A stretch of 64,000 bases of DNA from Affinibrenneria salicis (GTDB taxonomy: Bacteria; Pseudomonadota; Gammaproteobacteria; Enterobacterales; Enterobacteriaceae). Where the stretch lies: the NCBI RefSeq assembly GCF_008710095.1, contig NZ_VYKJ01000011.1:151897-215896 (forward strand). Direction: 5' to 3'. How positions within the stretch are numbered: the first letter of the stretch is position 1; each line of letters begins with the position of its first letter. Positions 10,916 through 20,641 of this stretch are shown here, one piece after another. Both the position numbers and the translations under genes were made by a program. The notes under the pieces were generated by a model. The model was not told the origin of the DNA and made no database searches. It worked only from the letters and a program-made list of their open reading frames with translations.

Positions 10916-12958
10916 ATGACAAATCCATTACTCGCATCCTTTACCCTTCCCCCTTTTTCCTCCATTACAACCGATGACATTGTTCCCGCCGTGACGGCCG
11001 CGCTGCAGACGTGCCGCGAAACCGTGGAGCGCGTGGTGGCTCAACCCGGCGATTTTACCTGGGACAATCTGTGCCAGCCGCTGGCTGAAAGCGGCGATCG
11101 CCTGAGCCGCATCTTTTCACCCATCGGTCACCTCAATTCGGTGAAAAACAGCCCGGAACTGCGCGCCGCCTATGAGCAGTGCCTGCCGCTGCTGTCCGAA
11201 TACGGAACATGGGTCGGCCAGCACAAAGGGCTGTACCAGGCATATCGCAATCTGCGCGACGGCGAACATTACGCCGCGCTTAACACCGCGCAGAAAAAGG
11301 CGGTCGATAACGCGCTGCGCGATTTCGAGCTGTCCGGCATTGGCTTGCCGGAAGCGCAACAGAAACGCTATGGTGAAATCTCCGCACGCCTGTCGGAACT
11401 GAGCTCGCAGTTCAGCAACAATGTGCTGGACGCCACCATGGCGTGGAGCAAACTGATCACCGACGTCAGCGAACTCGACGGCATGCCGGAAAGCGCGCTG
11501 GCCGCCGCCAAAGCGCAGGCCGAAGCCAGGGAGCTGGACGGCTGGCTGCTGACGCTGGATATTCCCAGCTATCTGCCGGTGATGACCTACTGCACCAACC
11601 AGGCGCTGCGCGAAGAGATTTACCGCGCTTACTCCACTCGCGCCTCCGATCAGGGGCCGAACGCCGGGAAATGGGACAACAGCGACGTGATGGCGGAAAA
11701 AATGGCGCTGCGCCACGAACTGGCTCAGTTGCTGGGTTTTGACAGCTATGCGCATAAATCGCTGGTCACTAAAATGGCCGAAAATCCAAACCAGGTTATC
11801 GATTTTCTGACCGACCTGGCTAAGCGCGCCCGTCCGCAAGCCGAAGAGGAATTGGCGCAGCTGCGTGAATTCGCACGCCAGAACTATGGCGTGACGGATC
11901 TGCAGCCGTGGGATATCACCTACTACAGCGAGCAGCAAAAACAGCACCTGTATTCCATCAGCGATGAGCAACTGCGCCCTTATTTTCCGGAGCAGCGCGT
12001 GCTGGAAGGGCTGTTTGAAGTAGTGAACCGTATCTATGGCATTCGCGCCAGCGAACGCCACGATGTGGAGGTATGGCATCCGGACGTGCGCTTCTTCGAT
12101 CTGTTCGATGAGAGCGGCGAACTGCGCGGCAGCTTCTATCTCGATCTGTATGCCCGCGAGCACAAACGCGGCGGCGCCTGGATGGATGATTGCGTCGGCC
12201 AGATGCGCAAGCAGAACGGCGAGTTGCAGAAACCCGTGGCCTATCTGACCTGTAACTTCAACCGGCCGGTCAACGGCAAGCCGGCGCTGTTTACCCATGA
12301 CGAAGTCACCACGCTGTTCCACGAATTCGGCCACGGCCTGCACCACATGCTGACGCGAATCGATACCGCCAGCGTGGCGGGCATCAGCGGCGTACCGTGG
12401 GATGCGGTCGAACTGCCCAGCCAGTTTATGGAAAACTGGTGCTGGGAGCCGGAGGCGCTGGCCTTTATTTCCGGCCATTATGAAACCGGCGAACCGCTGC
12501 CGCAGGCGCTGCTCGACAAAATGCTGGCGGCGAAGAACTATCAGGCGGCGCTGTTTATCCTGCGTCAGCTGGAATTCGGCCTGTTTGATTTCCGTCTGCA
12601 TGCGGAATTCGATCCGGCGAAGGGCGCGCAGATTCTGCCGACGCTGGCCGAGGTCAAAGCGCAGGTCGCCGTGGTGCCCAGCCCGTCGTGGGGCCGTTTC
12701 CCGCACGCCTTCAGCCATATCTTCGCCGGCGGCTACGCCGCAGGCTACTACAGCTACCTGTGGGCGGACGTTCTGGCGGCAGATGCCTTTTCACGCTTTG
12801 AGGAGGAAGGCATCTTCAACCGCGCCACCGGCCAGTCATTCCTCGACAACATCCTGACGCGCGGCGGTTCGGAAGAGCCGATGACGCTGTTTAAACGCTT
12901 CCGCGGCCGCGAACCGCAACTGGACGCCATGCTGCGTCACTACGGCATTCGTGGATGA
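10916..12958 (+). CDS. prlC: Oligopeptidase A
   Basis: M3-family zinc metallopeptidase of 680 residues, the same length as E. coli PrlC/OpdA. It degrades short peptides, including cleaved signal peptides, in the cytoplasm. The zinc motif HEFGH is at 469-473 (His469, Glu470, His473), and the third ligand is Glu499 in [14 protein letters not shown]. The start ATG follows GGACTGAGCC, a weak site. Its stop overlaps the start of rsmJ (ATGA at 12955-12958), so the two are translationally coupled, as in E. coli. In E. coli this operon is heat-induced, but I could not see a clear sigma-32 promoter here. Confidence 0.97.
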   Translation: MTNPLLASFTLPPFSSITTDDIVPAVTAALQTCRETVERVVAQPGDFTWDNLCQPLAESGDRLSRIFSPIGHLNSVKNSPELRAAYEQCLPLLSEYGTWVGQHKGLYQAYRNLRDGEHYAALNTAQKKAVDNALRDFELSGIGLPEAQQKRYGEISARLSELSSQFSNNVLDATMAWSKLITDVSELDGMPESALAAAKAQAEARELDGWLLTLDIPSYLPVMTYCTNQALREEIYRAYSTRASDQGPNAGKWDNSDVMAEKMALRHELAQLLGFDSYAHKSLVTKMAENPNQVIDFLTDLAKRARPQAEEELAQLREFARQNYGVTDLQPWDITYYSEQQKQHLYSISDEQLRPYFPEQRVLEGLFEVVNRIYGIRASERHDVEVWHPDVRFFDLFDESGELRGSFYLDLYAREHKRGGAWMDDCVGQMRKQNGELQKPVAYLTCNFNRPVNGKPALFTHDEVTTLFHEFGHGLHHMLTRIDTASVAGISGVPWDAVELPSQFMENWCWEPEALAFISGHYETGEPLPQALLDKMLAAKNYQAALFILRQLEFGLFDFRLHAEFDPAKGAQILPTLAEVKAQVAVVPSPSWGRFPHAFSHIFAGGYAAGYYSYLWADVLAADAFSRFEEEGIFNRATGQSFLDNILTRGGSEEPMTLFKRFRGREPQLDAMLRHYGIRG

Positions 12959-13701
12959 ATATCGGGTTACAGGCGGAGGACGGCGCCGATCCGGCCACGC
13001 TAACGGCGCTGGCGACGCGCTGGGGATTGCGGCACGATGCCGCGGCGACGATGACGCTGGTGTTGACCCCCGGTCGGCTGGAGTTGCGTAAAAGCGACGA
13101 GCCCAAACTGGGCGCGATTTACGTCGATTTTGTCGCCGGCCCGCTGGCGCACCGCCGCCGTTTCGGCGGCGGACGCGGCGAAGCCGTAGCGAAGGCGATC
13201 GGGATTAAGGGCGATTATCTGCCGGACGTGGTGGATGCCACCGCCGGCCTCGGCCGCGACGCCTTTGTGCTGGCCGCGCTCGGCTGCCGGGTGCGGATGA
13301 TCGAGCGCAATCCGGCAGTGGCGGCGCTGCTGGACGACGGGCTAACGCGCGGTTATCAGGATGCGGAGATCGGAGGCTGGCTACGCCAGCGCCTGACGCT
13401 GCTGCACTCATCCAGTCTGACGGCGCTGGCGGATCTCGCGCCGCGCCCGGATGTGGTCTACCTCGATCCGATGTATCCTCACAGGCAAAAGAGCGCGCTG
13501 GTGAAAAAAGAGATGCGGGTGTTTCAGTCGCTGGTGGGCAGCGACGCCGACGCCGACGGCCTGCTGGAGCCGGCGCGCCGGCTGGCGCGCAAACGCGTCG
13601 TGGTCAAACGGCCGGACTACGCCGCTCCGCTGGCCGATGTGGCGGCGCATGCCTCCGCCACGACTAAAAATCACCGCTTCGATATTTATATGCCGCTATA
13701 G
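12955..13701 (+). CDS. rsmJ: 16S rRNA (guanine(1516)-N(2))-methyltransferase RsmJ
   Basis: S-adenosylmethionine-dependent methyltransferase of 248 residues that makes m2G1516 in 16S rRNA. Motifs include [19 protein letters not shown] (cofactor binding, about 92-110), [11 protein letters not shown], and YLDPMYPHR, the DPMY form of the NPPY-type catalytic motif. It overlaps prlC by four bases and has no ribosome binding site of its own. The TAG stop at 13699-13701 lies in the first bases of an ERIC-like repeat (TATAGCC), so the C-terminus may have been reset by insertion of the repeat. Confidence 0.95.
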   Translation: MNIGLQAEDGADPATLTALATRWGLRHDAAATMTLVLTPGRLELRKSDEPKLGAIYVDFVAGPLAHRRRFGGGRGEAVAKAIGIKGDYLPDVVDATAGLGRDAFVLAALGCRVRMIERNPAVAALLDDGLTRGYQDAEIGGWLRQRLTLLHSSSLTALADLAPRPDVVYLDPMYPHRQKSALVKKEMRVFQSLVGSDADADGLLEPARRLARKRVVVKRPDYAAPLADVAAHASATTKNHRFDIYMPL

Positions 13702-13954
13702 CCAAAATAATTCGAGTTGCAGAAAGGCGGTAACGCGGCGACAACGAATGTGTCCAGCCGCCGGCTGATCTTCGGTGGGAAACAGGATGCCGCTCATTAA
13801 TCCCCGGCAGCTTAGCGCAGTCAGTGACGGAGTGAGCGACAGATCCGCCGGGAGCAGAGTTGAACGCCGCCGCCGGCCCGGCAGGAGCGATCCCCATGGA
13901 CGGGCGAGCAACAAAACCGATGCGCCTGCGGCTTGAGGTATGAAGGGGATATAG
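13697..13954. repeat. ERIC-like palindromic repeat, copy B1
   Basis: Starts TATAGCCAAAATAATTCGAG then TTGCAG, and carries the shared core blocks CAGGATG, GGCAGCTTA, GAGTGAGCGAC, CCGCCGGGAGCAG, CCCCATGGACGGGCGAG and CGCCTGCGGCTTGA, ending at GGGGATATAG. The ends are imperfect inverted repeats of each other. It matches copy C at 42985-43240 block for block and is about twice the length of a classical 127-bp ERIC, apparently through an internal extension. Confidence 0.75.
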
Positions 13955-14191
13955 CCGAATAATTCGAGGGGCTGGACAAAACATTACTGTTTTGAACAAA
14001 GACAACGCGTCGCCTTTTGATGGGCGAGGCGCATAAATACGCCTCATAACGCGGTAAAGGCAAAAGAATGCAAATCCGTCGGCAACGCATTTAAACACCG
14101 CTGGCGACGGCCGCGCAGGGGAAAGGACCCGGCGCGGGCCGCATCGTCAGGCGCCGCCAACGGGCCTGCAACCTGAAGTATGGCGAGTATA
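13950..14191. repeat. ERIC-like palindromic repeat, divergent copy B2 in tandem with B1
   Basis: Begins where B1 ends with TATAGCCGAATAATTCGAG and finishes CCTGCAACCTGAAGTATGG then CGAGTATA, the standard family terminus. The middle differs from the other copies and contains a separate dyad GAGGCG-CGCCTC at 14026-14045. B1 and B2 together occupy the gap between rsmJ and uspA, where E. coli carries the peptide transporter gene dtpB. Confidence 0.6.
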
Positions 14192-14196
14192 AACCA

Positions 14197-14223
14197 CACG
14201 AGGCCGGCATAACCGGCCTCGTG
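14197..14223. terminator. Terminator-like hairpin between rsmJ and uspA
   Basis: An 11-bp perfect stem, CACGAGGCCGG with CCGGCCTCGTG, around a five-base loop. The T runs are weak on both strands (GGTTTATA on the minus strand), so termination may be inefficient. It lies between convergent rsmJ and uspA. Confidence 0.55.
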
Positions 14224-14358
14224 CATTCATCGGCGGCACGTACTCGCTTCTCCGCCAGCACCGCTTAGCTGAGAAGAAAAAAACCGACCCTGTTACCCAT
14301 TAATCACACCGACACGAGCACAACCAGACCACAGCGTCGGCTATTGACGCGATACGGC

Positions 14359-14820
14359 TTATTCCGCCGCCTCTTCCTCTTCGCCGTCTTCATCATCATC
14401 GCGCAGCGGCACAATCAGCATATCAATATGAACCGTATTGATCAGCTGGCGCGCTGACGACATCAGCTTGCTCCAGAAGTCCTGGTGGTGGCCGCACAGC
14501 ACCAGGTCCATATCGTATTTCTTGATGGCGTCCACCAGCACCTGCCCCAGATCGCCGCTGCCGCTCAGCGTTTCCGTAATAGGATAACCGGCATTGTCGG
14601 ACAGATCTTTCAGCGCGTTTTGCGTTTCTTCGGAAATACGCTGCTGCATATTGCCCAGATTGACATCAATCAGGCCGGTATAGAGATCGGAGTAATTCAC
14701 ATCTACATGGATCAGGGAAACTTTAGCATTGTAAGGCCGAGCCATGGAAACCGCTTTTTCCACCAATACCTTGCTTTCCGGAGAAAGATCAACAGCAATG
14801 AGAATATGTTTATAAGCCAT
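14359..14820 (-). CDS. uspA: Universal stress protein A with acidic C-terminal tail
   Basis: Cytoplasmic Usp-fold protein of 153 residues induced by growth arrest and stress in relatives. Residues 1-140 follow E. coli UspA closely: [74 protein letters not shown]. coli UspA ends shortly after VPLRDEEE (144 residues); here the tail is longer and very acidic ([14 protein letters not shown]). ATG 14820 has AAGGAG seven bases upstream. It diverges from uspB across a 540-base gap, the usual arrangement. Confidence 0.96.
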   Translation of the reverse strand: MAYKHILIAVDLSPESKVLVEKAVSMARPYNAKVSLIHVDVNYSDLYTGLIDVNLGNMQQRISEETQNALKDLSDNAGYPITETLSGSGDLGQVLVDAIKKYDMDLVLCGHHQDFWSKLMSSARQLINTVHIDMLIVPLRDDDEDGEEEEAAE

Positions 14821-15361
14821 AATAAGACTCCTTCCGTAAAGACTAATTAATGGGTCAGCAGAGAGTTTGCCTGCCTGGCCGCGACTAAACCATTGTCAGT
14901 ATGATATCACTCTGCCGCTTTAATGATATGTTCATCGGATCACAACACCGTATTTTCTCCGGAAAGCCGGAAAAAAGGCCACCGGAAATGCTGTTTCCCA
15001 ACTCCGTGAAACCGCCAACTCATCAGAATATCTTATGAGTATAGTTGATGGCGGACTGGCCCGACACCAGCCCAGTCAGTCCGCGCCAACAGGCCTTTTC
15101 CGCCGACATCAGCCTTTTAGCGAACTTATTAACGCACGCTGGAAAAAAAATAAATTCATCTTCTACAATAAAGGTTGAGGACGTCTGCCTCTGGTGGTAA
15201 GAAAAAAGAGAGGGCGCAGACAATATGGCCCAGGCCGACGCCGTCATCCGGCGACCAATCATTGCAGGAATCGCTTGTCGTATGCATTATCCGCAGACTT
15301 CCCGTCAGCCATAGCCGCATATCGCCGGCAGCCCTGACGGATTGCTTATCGGGAGGGGAAT
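14821..15361. other. Divergent uspA-uspB regulatory region
   Basis: Holds the promoters of uspA (leftward) and uspB (rightward), both stress-regulated in relatives. I see no gene. A hairpin at 15183-15221 pairs GTCTGC with GCAGAC and CTCT with AGAG around an A-rich loop; it would lie in a long uspB leader if transcription begins upstream of it. No clear sigma-S or other operator was identified. Confidence 0.45.
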
Positions 15362-15697
15362 ATGATCAGTACATTGGCGCTGTTCTGGGCTTTGTGTGTT
15401 GTCTGTATCATCAACATGATCCGCTACTATTCTTCCCTGCGTGTGTTACTGCTGGTACTGCGGGACTGCGATCCGCTGCTGTACCAGTACGTCGACGGAC
15501 GCGGTTTCTTCACCTCCCACGGCCAGCCCAGCAAACAGCTGCGTCTGGTGCGCTATATTTTCGCCCAGCGCTATCTGGAACACCACGATCCCGAGTTTAT
15601 GCGGCGCTGCGAGCGGGTGCGCCGACAGTTTCTGTTGACCAGCGCGTTGTGCGGCCTGGTGTTGGTAAGCTTGCTCTCTATGGTGATTTGGTACTGA
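15362..15697 (+). CDS. uspB: Universal stress protein B
   Basis: Small inner-membrane protein of 111 residues, the E. coli length. It has an N-terminal membrane helix ([20 protein letters not shown]), a cytoplasmic middle with [18 protein letters not shown] and [17 protein letters not shown], and a C-terminal helix ([20 protein letters not shown]). E. coli UspB is sigma-S dependent and linked to stationary-phase ethanol resistance. ATG 15362 follows GGGAGGGGAAT, a strong ribosome binding site. It is convergent with pitA; the terminator at 15741-15764 lies between them. Confidence 0.96.
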   Translation: MISTLALFWALCVVCIINMIRYYSSLRVLLLVLRDCDPLLYQYVDGRGFFTSHGQPSKQLRLVRYIFAQRYLEHHDPEFMRRCERVRRQFLLTSALCGLVLVSLLSMVIWY

Positions 15698-15740
15698 AGA
15701 CGGCAACGGCCGGAAAAGAGGCGGGAAGCGGGCACAAGAA

Positions 15741-15764
15741 AAAGGCGACCTTTCGATCGCCTGT
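15741..15764 (-). terminator. Rho-independent terminator of pitA
   Basis: AGGCGA and TCGCCT pair around an eight-base loop (15743-15748 with 15757-15762). The minus strand continues with TTTTTC, so it fits the end of pitA and may also serve uspB. Confidence 0.65.
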
Positions 15765-15780
15765 TCATGACAGCAAAACA

Positions 15781-17295
15781 TCAGATAATTTTCAGCGCCA
15801 GCCAGTACAGCGAACCGGATAGCAGAATCGACACCGGCAGGGTAAATATCCAGGCCAGCAAAATGTTCTTCACCGTTTTTCCCTGTACGCCGCCGCCGTC
15901 CACAATCATGGTGCCGGCAACCGCCGAAGAGAGTACGTGCGTGGTGGATACCGGCATCCCGGTATAGCTGGCCACCCCGATGGACAGCGCCGCCGTCACC
16001 TGCGCGGACACGCCCTGCGCATAGGTCATGCCTTTCTTACCGATTTTCTCGCCGATGGTGGTCGCCACGCGGCGCCAGCCGACCATCGTCCCCAGCGACA
16101 GCGCCAGCGCCACCGCCACGATGATCCACAGCGGCGCGTACTCTACGGTCTGCAGTATATCTTGACGCAGATTATTCAGATAACGCCGATCGTCGTAAGA
16201 GGTTTCCGGCAGCTTAACGGCCTTATCCACCGTGTCGGCGATGCACATCAGCAAGCGGCGCATCTGCCCGCGCTGGTCAACCGTCAGTTGCTGATAACCC
16301 TGCAGGTCGCGCAGCAGATCCAGCGTATGGTTAATCGCGATCGGCGCGCGCGAACTGTCGCAGTGAAAATCCTGCGTCGAGTTAATCGGGGAAGGGATGG
16401 TTTCATCCGGCGAAGGCACCAGCGGCGGCGGCGACAGATCGATAACGTGCGCCAGCATGTCGCCATGCTGCTGATAATACTGCTGCAGATGGATAACCGC
16501 ATCGCGGGTACGGGCGATGTCATAGCCGGTGGAGTTCATGTTAACCACGAAGCCGGCCGGCGCCACCCCAATCAACACCAGCATAATCAGGCCGATGCCT
16601 TTCTGACCATCATTCGCGCCGTGTGAAAAACTCACCCCGACGGCCGAAAGAATCAGCGCGGTACGCGTCCAGAACGGCGGTTTACGCTTGCCATCCTGTT
16701 TCTCGCGTTCAGCCGGGGTCAGGTGAACGCGTTTACGCTTTTTATTCCCGCTCCAGAAACAACGCAGCAGGAACACCATCCCGCCGGCAATCGCCAGACC
16801 AACCAGAGGAGACAGAATCAAAGACAGGAAAATACCGAGCATTTTCGGCACGTTGAGCGCATCCACCACAGAGGTATGGGTCAGCAACGCATTGGTCAGG
16901 CCGATACCGATAATGGCGCCGATGAGCGTATGCGAACTGGAGGCGGGCAAACCAAAATACCAGGTTCCCAGGTTCCAGATAATCGCCGCCAGCAGCATGG
17001 AAAACACCATGGCCAGACCGTGAGCGGAACTCACATTCAATAGCAGGTCGGTTGGTAAAAGATGAACAATGGCATAAGCAACGCTTAAACCACCTAAAAT
17101 TACGCCCAGGAAGTTAAATACCCCGGCCATCACTACGGCCAGTTGAGCGCGCATCGCTCGGGTATAAATAACAGTAGCAACCGCATTGGCTGTATCGTGA
17201 AAGCCGTTGATGGCTTCGTAAAACAAGACAAAAATCAATGCTAATATCAACAGCAGGCCGGTGTGATAATCCAGTCCGGCAAATAAATGTAACAT
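15781..17295 (-). CDS. pitA: Low-affinity inorganic phosphate transporter PitA
   Basis: Inner-membrane proton symporter that imports metal-phosphate complexes. From ATG 17295 it has 504 residues and starts [13 protein letters not shown], as E. coli PitA (499) does; an in-frame ATG at 17319 would add eight residues, and neither has a good ribosome binding site. The two PiT signatures are present: [18 protein letters not shown] near the N-terminus and [16 protein letters not shown] in the middle, with [13 protein letters not shown] and [15 protein letters not shown] further along. About ten membrane helices flank a large soluble loop at residues 270-380, which is the least conserved part. It diverges from yhiN. 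Confidence 0.95.
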   Translation of the reverse strand: MLHLFAGLDYHTGLLLILALIFVLFYEAINGFHDTANAVATVIYTRAMRAQLAVVMAGVFNFLGVILGGLSVAYAIVHLLPTDLLLNVSSAHGLAMVFSMLLAAIIWNLGTWYFGLPASSSHTLIGAIIGIGLTNALLTHTSVVDALNVPKMLGIFLSLILSPLVGLAIAGGMVFLLRCFWSGNKKRKRVHLTPAEREKQDGKRKPPFWTRTALILSAVGVSFSHGANDGQKGIGLIMLVLIGVAPAGFVVNMNSTGYDIARTRDAVIHLQQYYQQHGDMLAHVIDLSPPPLVPSPDETIPSPINSTQDFHCDSSRAPIAINHTLDLLRDLQGYQQLTVDQRGQMRRLLMCIADTVDKAVKLPETSYDDRRYLNNLRQDILQTVEYAPLWIIVAVALALSLGTMVGWRRVATTIGEKIGKKGMTYAQGVSAQVTAALSIGVASYTGMPVSTTHVLSSAVAGTMIVDGGGVQGKTVKNILLAWIFTLPVSILLSGSLYWLALKII

Positions 17296-17583
17296 AAGCG
17301 TTAGGCCATTAGTGGTCATGAACGCGGCGCATTATCAGCGACAAGCAGGGGTATGGAAAAGGGAAATATGAACTTTTTTTGACGTAATCTATACATGACA
17401 TCATATACATATGTAATTAATACATAAATTTCATAATGTTATAGTTTTTTACCAAAAATCGCATTTTGTTACTTAGCCGATCGCCGCGCTGAAGACGCCG
17501 TGCGCCGCGACGCGCGACGCTGGAGCCGACACCGGTTAACCCGCTATAATCCGCCGCCGATGCCGGATAAAAACAGAGGTTTT

Positions 17584-18783
17584 GTGGAACAATTCGATGT
17601 AGTAATCATTGGCGCGGGCGCGGCGGGGCTGTTTTGCGCCGCTCAGGCCGGACAGAGAGGACTCAGGGTCTTGCTGCTCGATAACGGCAAAAAACCCGGC
17701 CGTAAAATTCTGATGTCCGGCGGCGGACGCTGCAATTTTACTAATCTGAATATCGAGCCGGCCGCCTATCTTTCGGCTAATCCGCATTTCTGCAAATCCG
17801 CCCTTGCCCGCTATACCCAGTGGGATTTCATCGATCTGGTCAACCGACACGGCATAGCCTGGCATGAAAAAACGCTCGGCCAGCTATTCTGCGACGATTC
17901 CGCTCGCCAGATCGTCGATATGCTGGTCAACGAGTGCGACCAGGCGACGGTCACCCTGTCGATGTCCAGCGAGGTGCTGTCGGTCACCCGCCAGCCGCAA
18001 GGCTTTATGCTGCAGCTTAACCAGCGCGCGGTATTCTGCCCGCAGTTGGTCATCGCCAGCGGCGGATTATCCATGCCGGGGCTGGGCGCCAGCCCCTTCG
18101 GTTATCAGCTGGCCGAACAGTTCGGCATAAACATTCAGCCCACGCGCGCCGCACTGGTGCCTTTTACCCTGCACAAACCGTTACTGGAACAGCTACAACC
18201 GCTGTCGGGGGTCACGGTGCCGGCGGTCGTTACCGCAGAGAACGGCAGCCGTTTCCGGGAAAATATCCTGTTCACCCATCGCGGCCTGTCCGGCCCCGCG
18301 ATCCTGCAGATCTCCAGTTACTGGCATCCCGGCGAATTTGTCAGCATCGATCTGCTGCCGGATCTCGATCTGGCGGCGCAGCTGGAAGCGCAGCGTCAGG
18401 CTCATCCAAATCAAAGCCTGAAAAACACGCTGGCGCTGTGGCTGCCGAAACGCCTGACCGAAATGCTGCAAACCCTGGGACAGATTCCCGACGTTTCGCT
18501 GCGCCAGTTAAACAGCGCGCAGCAGCAACAGCTGGAGCTTAATCTGCACCAGTGGCGGGTACAGCCTAACGGCACCGAAGGCTACCGTACGGCGGAAGTC
18601 ACGCTCGGCGGCGTCGACACCCACGCGCTCTCGTCTAAAACCATGGAGGCCAGACAGGTGCCCGGCCTGTATTTTATCGGCGAAGTGGTGGATGTAACCG
18701 GCTGGCTGGGCGGCTATAACTTTCAGTGGGCCTGGAGCTCCGCCTGGGCCTGCGCGCAGGCGCTGCCATACCCGCTAAAATAA
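17584..18783 (+). CDS. yhiN: NAD(P)/FAD-dependent oxidoreductase YhiN
   Basis: Flavoprotein of the HI0933/YhiN family, 399 residues. From GTG 17584 the protein starts VEQFDVVIIGAGAAG, aligning with the E. coli YhiN start; AGAGG lies five bases upstream. Longer in-frame starts at 17500 and 17560 add sequence not seen in the family. Motifs are GAGAAGLFCAAQAG for FAD, KKPGRKILMSGGGRCNFTN, and the C-terminal YFIGEVVDVTGWLGGYNFQW. The physiological substrate is unknown. In E. coli it is also next to pitA and divergent from it. Confidence 0.93.
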   Translation: MEQFDVVIIGAGAAGLFCAAQAGQRGLRVLLLDNGKKPGRKILMSGGGRCNFTNLNIEPAAYLSANPHFCKSALARYTQWDFIDLVNRHGIAWHEKTLGQLFCDDSARQIVDMLVNECDQATVTLSMSSEVLSVTRQPQGFMLQLNQRAVFCPQLVIASGGLSMPGLGASPFGYQLAEQFGINIQPTRAALVPFTLHKPLLEQLQPLSGVTVPAVVTAENGSRFRENILFTHRGLSGPAILQISSYWHPGEFVSIDLLPDLDLAAQLEAQRQAHPNQSLKNTLALWLPKRLTEMLQTLGQIPDVSLRQLNSAQQQQLELNLHQWRVQPNGTEGYRTAEVTLGGVDTHALSSKTMEARQVPGLYFIGEVVDVTGWLGGYNFQWAWSSAWACAQALPYPLK

Positions 18784-19187
18784 TGACAGTGATGCTTTTT
18801 AACCGGAGCGCGTCGGCGCAGGAGCGACACAGGCCGCGCCTGAATAACTTCGCATAATAGCGCGATGGCGCCTTGTCAGTGCCGGCGGCAATGCCGAGCA
18901 GGATGAAGCTTCATTGTGCGAGATTTTTTAGAAACGGGGGCCGATACCTGCGCCGACGCCATTGATATTAAGGTCGTTAAGCCGCTCGCCCTGGCGGCGG
19001 GCGTCAGTCAAAAGGTAATACGGCGACCCAAACCAGCCAGGTCCGCGCCGAACAGCCGGATTCGCCGTCATTCTCACCGTCATCATGCCGCGCCGGCATG
19101 TTCGACGCCGGCTAAAACAGAGAGGCCGACGGTATTGTTAAAACGCGGCGCAAGGCCCGGACATGGGGTCAGAGAAAAGGCACGCGG
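18784..19187. other. Gene-free gap between yhiN and the Gfo/Idh gene
   Basis: About 400 bases where the two flanking genes converge. One frame starting at GTG 18916 runs through the region but has no recognisable domain and overlaps the next gene, so it is not called. A hairpin CATGCCG-CGGCATG at 19084-19100 lacks a T run. No repeat of the ERIC-like family was seen. Confidence 0.4.
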
Positions 19188-20336
19188 CTATTTCCCCAGG
19201 CAGGCGTCAAATTGTTCCCAGCACCCGGTCATATCAATGACAGCTCCCCGCTTGCGCGCTTCATCAATTTTGATAGCGGTAAGACCCGCCTCCAGCGCGT
19301 CGATAACCGAAACCTTTAGCGGCGTACCCTGTTTGAAATGCCTGACGATCTCTTCCGCCATCAGCGCGTCGGCGCCGTAATGGCCGTCGTAGGCGCTGCC
19401 TTCATAACGAATATCCTGAGTTTGCTGGCCGGTGCGCGCATCGTGCACCCGAAAAAAATTGCGCACGAAATCCCCTTCCGCCATGCCGTCGGTGCCCATC
19501 ACGCAGAAACGGCGGAATTCATCGGGTACGTTGAGGTTGGCGTGAAACGCCAGCGTCGCGCCGCCGGCATATTCAATGAGGGCGGTCTGGTAATCGACGA
19601 TATCGGCGTCGCTGTCAAACACGGCGGTCGTGGCGGACCAGCCGCTGGGTTTCTCATGGTAGACCTCCGAATCCGGGGTGACCGCGCCGGAAGGCGCATG
19701 CTGCGGCGTGAAGGACTTGCGGCCGCCAAAGCTGGCGACCCGCACCGGCCGCTGCCCCACCAGTCCCTGATACAGGTCGATATCATGGCAGCACTTTTCC
19801 AGAATATAAGGGCCGGCGTAACGCTCGTAGCGCCGCCAGTCGCGCATAAAAAAAGCGCCGTGATAGGGTTTGATGTGTTCGGTCGCTTCGATCGAGGCGA
19901 TCTCGCCCAGGCGATTTTCATCGCGCGCCCTGAGCAGATCGCGATACAGCGGTGAATAACGCAGCACCAGTCCGACCAGAACCTTGTGCTGACCGTACTG
20001 CCTCACCAACTGCGCCAGCGCCAGCGTCTGCGCTTCGTCAATCACCACCGGTTTTTCAGTAAAGACGGTATAGCCCGCTGCCAGCCCCTGACGAATGTGC
20101 TCCAGATGCATGAAGTTAGGCGAGCCGACCATCAGTATGTCGAAACCGCCGGCCGTCAGCAATGCGTCCAGCGAGTCGTAAGCAGTACCGGCGTCAATGC
20201 CGAACTGTTGCATATTGGGCAGCCCCGCGGGCGCCGGATCCGCATAACCCACCACGGAAAAATCGGGATCGGCGTTGGCAAACTCTTTGACCACGTTCGA
20301 GAGACGAAAACCCAGACCGACGATACCTGCTTTCAT
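19188..20336 (-). CDS. Gfo/Idh/MocA-family oxidoreductase
   Basis: NAD(P)-dependent sugar or inositol dehydrogenase-like protein of 382 residues from ATG 20336, which follows GGGGGCAGT; the longer frame to 20474 has no start support. The Rossmann motif is GIVGLGF (4-10). The family signature EKP is at 94-96 and the catalytic HDxD is His184, Asp185, Asp187 in CCHDIDLYQ. A C-terminal beta-sheet domain binds the sugar-like substrate. Members oxidise or epimerise sugars, and some cleave glycosides by an oxidative route. It is divergent from a BadF-type kinase, so it probably serves the neighbouring sugar importer. The substrate cannot be named from sequence. Confidence 0.88.
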   Translation of the reverse strand: MKAGIVGLGFRLSNVVKEFANADPDFSVVGYADPAPAGLPNMQQFGIDAGTAYDSLDALLTAGGFDILMVGSPNFMHLEHIRQGLAAGYTVFTEKPVVIDEAQTLALAQLVRQYGQHKVLVGLVLRYSPLYRDLLRARDENRLGEIASIEATEHIKPYHGAFFMRDWRRYERYAGPYILEKCCHDIDLYQGLVGQRPVRVASFGGRKSFTPQHAPSGAVTPDSEVYHEKPSGWSATTAVFDSDADIVDYQTALIEYAGGATLAFHANLNVPDEFRRFCVMGTDGMAEGDFVRNFFRVHDARTGQQTQDIRYEGSAYDGHYGADALMAEEIVRHFKQGTPLKVSVIDALEAGLTAIKIDEARKRGAVIDMTGCWEQFDACLGK

Positions 20337-20641
20337 TTTACTGCCCCCTGGCTGACCAGACGTGCCGGGCGTCGCGCGCGATCCGCGGTGAAGACGAACG
20401 CGGGCCGCGCGGCGCTGCTGATTATCTGACCTCCAACTTATTACGACAGAAAAAGTAATGTCAATAAAAAACAATAAGGGTGTAAATAAACAAAATTTAT
20501 CACAATGAAAATTATGGGTTTTACCTTAAACCACACTGCCATATTTATTTGTTATTGCGATTTAATTTTTTTTCCCCTATCTTTTCGCACATTATTGCGT
20601 CGATTTATATACCCTGGCGAGCCGATGGCGGGAGGACAAGC
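20337..20641. other. Divergent promoter region, Gfo/Idh and kinase genes
   Basis: About 300 bases, very AT-rich at 20440-20610 compared with the GC-rich genes on both sides. No ORF is credible here. It must carry both promoters; the dyad at 20480-20503 is the clearest structure. Confidence 0.45.
20480..20503. promoter_or_regulatory. Candidate operator between the Gfo/Idh and kinase genes
   Basis: AT-rich imperfect palindrome, GTGTAAAT and ATTTATCAC around AACAAA, in the divergent promoter region. Operators of NagC/Mlc-type ROK regulators are AT-rich dyads of similar size, and a ROK regulator gene lies 1.1 kb away. This assignment is inference. Confidence 0.35.

Noticed and set aside
18916..19380. 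154-codon ORF after yhiN
   Set aside because: No domain recognised, overlaps the well-supported Gfo/Idh gene on the other strand, and its second half mirrors that gene.
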